From Eutypella sp. D-1 (taxonomy: Eukaryota > Ascomycota > Sordariomycetes > Xylariales > Diatrypaceae), in contig JAJTTP010000020.1 in NCBI GenBank assembly GCA_023313575.1, positions 780,876 to 844,875 on the forward strand: a stretch of DNA of 64,000 bases. Direction: 5' to 3'. The notes below the pieces were generated by a model. That model ran no database searches. It had not been told where the DNA came from and saw only the letters and a program-made list of their open reading frames with translations. The number at the start of each line of letters is the position of its first letter. Within the stretch, counting starts at the first letter, position 1. Below, one piece after another: positions 60,396 to 64,000 of this stretch. The position numbers were made by a program, and so were the translations under genes.

Positions 60396-61284
60396 TGATA
60401 ATAATGATAATGATTTATTTTATATCTAAGGTGGACCAGCTATGTAAATATAAATATAAGTTTATTATATAAATTAACATGGTCCGTATTATATAATATA
60501 TAAAACGGCGGGAATAAAGCCCGGCAGCTATTGTTAATTATTAAAGCTTATATTAATATATTACGGCTAAAAGAAAAGGGTTATTTAAATAAGCCGTATA
60601 ATTTATAACGGCGGTATTTATTAAATAAATAATACGAAAAGAAATCGTAATAAAATAAAGCTTAATACGGTATTAATTAGCCGGGGTTATTAATTAATAT
60701 TAATTAATAAATTAAGGTTATATATTAATATATATTAAAAGTTTATTTATAATTACGTAACTTTAACGGATAAATATTAATAATTACGGTTAAATGGTAC
60801 GGTATAATAAAACGCAAATCGCAGGCGTAATTAAATTACGGGGTATCGGTTTAACGGGCCGGGCGTATAAATTTAATACCGGTAACGGGCCGGTAAATAA
60901 GGCCGATATCGTAATAAAGTTAAAGCTTTAACGTTACGGGGGGGAAACGGGGTAACGGTAAACGTATCGGTTAATCGGGCTATTAAACCGGAAAAATAAA
61001 TTAATAATTAATAATAGTTAATAAAGTTACGGTTAATTTATACCGGCCGGAAAAGCCGGAGGGTTAAACTTATTTAAAAAAATAAGTTTATAAATTACGC
61101 CGGCCCGGTAAGGCCGGAAGGGGGGGGGTCTCGGTAAGGCCGGAAAAGTGGGACCCTTTGGTTGCCTGCGGGAAAAAGCGGGGCTGGCGGCAAAACCGCC
61201 TTAATTATTAAGGGATTCGAACCCCTTTTCCTTTTTTCTTATAAGAAGAGAAGCCTAGGTGCGTAGCCACTGCACCAGGTGGCC
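60396..61284 (-). mobile_element. tRNA-headed retroposon, copy 3 (complete, 889 bp)
   Basis: Read on the minus strand it starts GGCCACCTGGTGCAGTGGC. The A box TGGTGCAGTGGC is at 61277-61266, inside a possible D arm (GGTGC...GCACC). A perfect B box GGTTCGAATCC is at 61223-61213, inside a T-arm-like stem (AGGGG...CCCTT). A body of about 780 bp follows and the end is AAAATAAATCATTATCATTA with further ATT/ATC units. A 14-bp duplication flanks it. Family knowledge: tRNA-like head plus simple-repeat tail plus long duplication is the SINE layout. At 889 bp it is longer than usual. The head and tail keep normal composition while the body is RIP-mutated. Confidence 0.75.
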
Positions 61285-61298
61285 GCCAGCTGCCATTA
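61285..61298 (+). repeat. right target-site duplication of retroposon copy 3
   Basis: GCCAGCTGCCATTA, identical to 60382-60395. The following base differs (G against T), which fixes the duplication at 14 bp. Confidence 0.85.
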
Positions 61299-61999
61299 GC
61301 TAGTATATAAGGCCTACCGGCCTTAGCCGTATTTAAGCCTACCAGATAAAAGTATTTAACTACATTTACTTTTTTAAATCACTTATTATTACTAAGTTAT
61401 CACGTTATAACGCTTATAACTATTTAACTTTTTATAATTAATAATATAATTATAAAATTATCGATTATTAATAAAATTAATAAATTAATATAAATAACGA
61501 TACCCCGGTAATAATAAACGGTTTTAAACCCGCTTTTAAATAATAAGTTATAATAATAAAATAAAATATTATTTAAAATACCCGTTACATTACCTCAATT
61601 AACTTAGGCCATCTCCGCTCCGTTTAATATATTTTATATATTTATCTTCAACCCGCTTTTTTTAACTAATTTAAAAGCGGGGTCTTAAACGGAGCTACGG
61701 TAACTTAAGTAAATATTAAAAATATAATAACGTTATTTATATGTTTTTTTTATATACTTAAAATATCGCGTATAACCTTTTATTATCGTATAAAATTTTA
61801 AAAATAACCTGTTTAATAATACATTATATATAATAACATATTATTAATACTATTCCGGCTTTAATTAAAACGTTATAATAACCTTTAATACGTTTCGAAT
61901 ATATTAACTGCTTATTAACTATACCCCCGTATCTTTTTTACTTTTTATTTATAATAATAATAAATTTACCGCGTTTTATACCGTTAAACCCGTTAAATA

Positions 62000-63318
62000 T
62001 CCTTTTTCCGTTCACTTTTTCTACCCTAACCATTATTAAAACTTTTATACGCATATAACCTATTTATATTATAAGCTTTATTTACCTTATACCTTTAAAT
62101 TAAATATAATTATAAATATTAAAAATAATAAAACCGCCGCCTTTTTAACTTTAAACCCGTTTTCGGTAAAATATTAAACGCTTTATTTTTAAAACACTTA
62201 TAATAACTATTTATATTCGCGATATCGCTGCCGCGGTAGCATTATCTTTATAACCCGTGCTTATTTTTAACTTAAAAAAAAAAGCTAATACAGGTATATA
62301 TAAACTTAAGATTTTATTTAAAAAATACAAAATTAATAAATTTTTATAACCGGTTTTTTTTATGTTAAAAACCCCGAAAAATACATTAAATAACTTTATA
62401 CTTTTTTTAATCCGCGCTTTACAGGAAAAAAAAAAGCAGTAATAAAAGTTAAATTTAAAATATTAATTAATTTATTTTTATACTTAAATGCTGCTTTATA
62501 AAGTTATATAACCGGGGCATATATTTTATAAATAAATATATTATACCGGTTAATAAAAAACATAATAACTAAAGTTACGGGTAATTTAAACCTTAAAACC
62601 GTAAGCTATATAACCATTAATATTATTATCACTAACATTATTACCGTTAACATTAAAGGAATAAAAATATAAAAGCTTAACGGTTTTACTTAATTTTAAT
62701 ACGCCTTATCCTTTATCCTTTTTATTAATACTTTTCGATAAAAACTATTTATTAAGGCCTTAATTAACTCCGTAAAAATCGTATATAAACGTAACGGTAA
62801 CGGCGGGATTAACAGGAAAAAGCTTTACCTTAATTTAATCGCATAAAACGCGATAAAAATAAAAATAACGTTAATAATTAATATAAACGGAAATAAAAGC
62901 GGCTTTACCCCTTTATAAATAAAAGATTTAAATAAAAAAAAGCTTAAATTAATATTTAAACCGCTACCTTTTTTTAAATTAAAAAATAATTATAAATAAA
63001 TAATATTTAAACCCGTAAACGTTAAAATAGCCATAATAAAAGTTTTAAACTTTAATTTAATAAAGATAATTAAAACGTAAAAGATTAAAATTAAATAAAT
63101 ATTTACCGTTAAAAATAAACTAATTTATTAATATATATAAAACCGTTTTATTACTTCCGGCGAAATAAATATACGTTTTAAAAAGTTTAAATAATAATTT
63201 TTATATATTATTTAAAAAGTGTTTAAAATATTTTATATTAATAATAAGTAAAAACCGGTAAATAAAGTTATTTAATATAAAATCGTTATTTAAACCGGTT
63301 TAAAACTTATAAAATTGA
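62000..63318 (-). mobile_element. right arm of the inverted pair (element X)
   Basis: It is the mutated reverse complement of 57640-59200 (see there). Its outer end, AACCGGTTTAAAACTTATAA near 63291-63310, abuts an unmutated sequence at about 63320, which gives a sharp element border. Confidence 0.55.
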
Positions 63319-63322
63319 TTAT

Positions 63323-63790
63323 TGTTATAACCTGGTTAGGTTATGAAAGGCCAAGTGGGGCCAACAACGAATCACGATCCCATCCGAAAGAACGAGGTTT
63401 TTAAAAAGACCTAGCCACAGTGGGTCAGCCACATCCGAACCACGTGATAAAAAGGATAGCTAAGATAGCCAGTTATCCCAATGATCCAGGATAACTGGGA
63501 TAGCCAGCTATTTTAACGATCTAACAATAACCATACATTTTAATATTAGGAATAAAAGACATAAATAGTATATAACCACGTTTATTACCTTTTTTTTAAA
63601 TAGTTTTTAAGTTTATTAGCTTATAATATAACTTAGTTACTTAAAGCACCTTTTTTTTTATTATTACTAAACGTAATTACTTATTGCTTAAAACCTTAAT
63701 ACTTTTATTAATATAAACCCTTTCGATTAAATTAATAGTTAGGAATAAACCAGCCGTTATACGTTATAAGTTTTTATTTAATAATGTTAT
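63323..63790 (+). mobile_element. LTR-like sequence
   Basis: It starts TGTTATAACCTGGTTAGG at a sharp composition border. The first 210 bp are unmutated and contain a perfect 10-bp inverted repeat (63469-63478 and 63489-63498, CCAGTTATCC/GGATAACTGG). A TATA-like stretch follows (AGTATATAACC, about 63568). Near 63785 GTTATCAGCTT resembles the primer-binding site of Copia-type elements after loss of a few bases. No second LTR is in the window, so this is tentative. Confidence 0.35.
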
Positions 63791-64000
63791 CAGCTTTAAA
63801 TAATATCCGATATTATGTTTTTTTCAGGTTAAAACTTTTAACAAATTATTTAATAATTACTTAAACGAATCGAATAAATCGAGCAAATAACAATTACAGT
63901 TACGAATTAAAAGGTTATACCCGCTAAATTTAAGCTTAAAAAACCTGGACCTTATAATAGCACCACCCTTATGCGACTTTTTTTATTATAGCCGTAATTT

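Larger units (their letters stand above)
53260..63322. repeat. AT-rich, RIP-mutated transposon block
   Basis: The stretch is dominated by A/T with long TTAATAATTA-like runs. The single frame reaching 60 codons (60003-60185) is of no value. Remaining C and G lie mostly in CG (CCGG, ACGG, TCGA), while CA and TG are scarce. Pairs of copies differ mainly by C-to-T and G-to-A. Family knowledge: this is what repeat-induced point mutation leaves in Pezizomycotina repeats. Short islands of normal composition survive near 60320-60440 and 61110-61345. Confidence 0.85.

Noticed and set aside
61204..61284. Functional tRNA gene
   Set aside because: A and B boxes are good, but there is no acceptor stem or clear anticodon arm, and the unit recurs as the head of a dispersed repeat; a tRNA-derived retroposon head fits better.
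53260..63322. Nuclear copy of mitochondrial DNA
   Set aside because: Base composition is similar, but there are no mitochondrial gene motifs, and copies differ by C-to-T/G-to-A from unmutated relatives nearby, so RIP explains the composition.
1..64000. CRISPR arrays, operons, bacterial promoters
   Set aside because: No regularly spaced repeats; gene structure is eukaryotic throughout.

Overview
The window comes from a filamentous ascomycete (Pezizomycotina, most likely Sordariomycetes; not placed more closely). The reasons are short GT-AG introns with CTAAC/CTGAC branch points, intron-rich housekeeping genes (TEF1, RPL32, RPL37, ATG3), AzgA-type purine permease and class I terpene cyclase genes, wide intergenic spacers, and a final 11 kb block with the AT-rich signature of repeat-induced point mutation (RIP). 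All gene models below were spliced by eye from splice sites, reading frame and family conservation.

Layout. 1-1077 (-) is the 5' part of an Nse3/MAGE subunit of the SMC5-SMC6 complex. 1840-5464 (+) is a mitochondrial SLS1-like protein. 6121-8188 (-) is TEF1 (EF-1alpha). After a 3 kb spacer, 11357-13745 (-) is a Taz1/TRF-like telomere-binding protein. 14519-15963 (-) is a stand-alone class I terpene cyclase. 19450-21166 (+) is a Gdt1/TMEM165 cation antiporter. 23277-24019 (+) is an L-rhamnose mutarotase-family protein and 24350-25047 (-) a thioredoxin-like protein. 25875-28464 (-) is an MFS transporter with a very long central loop. 31625-32633 (+) is Elongator subunit Elp6 and 33043-33805 (-) RPL37. 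34496-35273 (-) is a secreted Gly/Ser-rich protein. 36857-38092 (+) is ATG3 and 38673-40757 (-) an AzgA-type purine permease. 44632-47383 (-) is an MFS sugar transporter in ten exons, 48705-49555 (+) RPL32, and 50398-51721 (-) a Kre9/Knh1-type surface protein with one membrane span.

The genes do not form a pathway cluster. This is ordinary chromosome-arm content: translation (TEF1, RPL32, RPL37, Elp6), genome stability (Nse3, Taz1-like), autophagy (ATG3), transport, and one orphan secondary-metabolism enzyme.

From about 53.25 kb the composition collapses to a very AT-rich, almost ORF-free landscape in which surviving C and G sit mostly in CpG. Inside it are several copies of a retroposon of about 0.9 kb with a tRNA-like head (A and B boxes) and a microsatellite tail; one copy has a 14-bp target-site duplication. 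A 268-bp MITE-like element (16-bp inverted repeats, TA duplication) sits in the head of another copy. A larger decayed element is present as an inverted pair, and an LTR-like sequence lies at the right edge. The two signals most worth following are this retroposon/MITE nest and an apparent AT-AC intron in TEF1.
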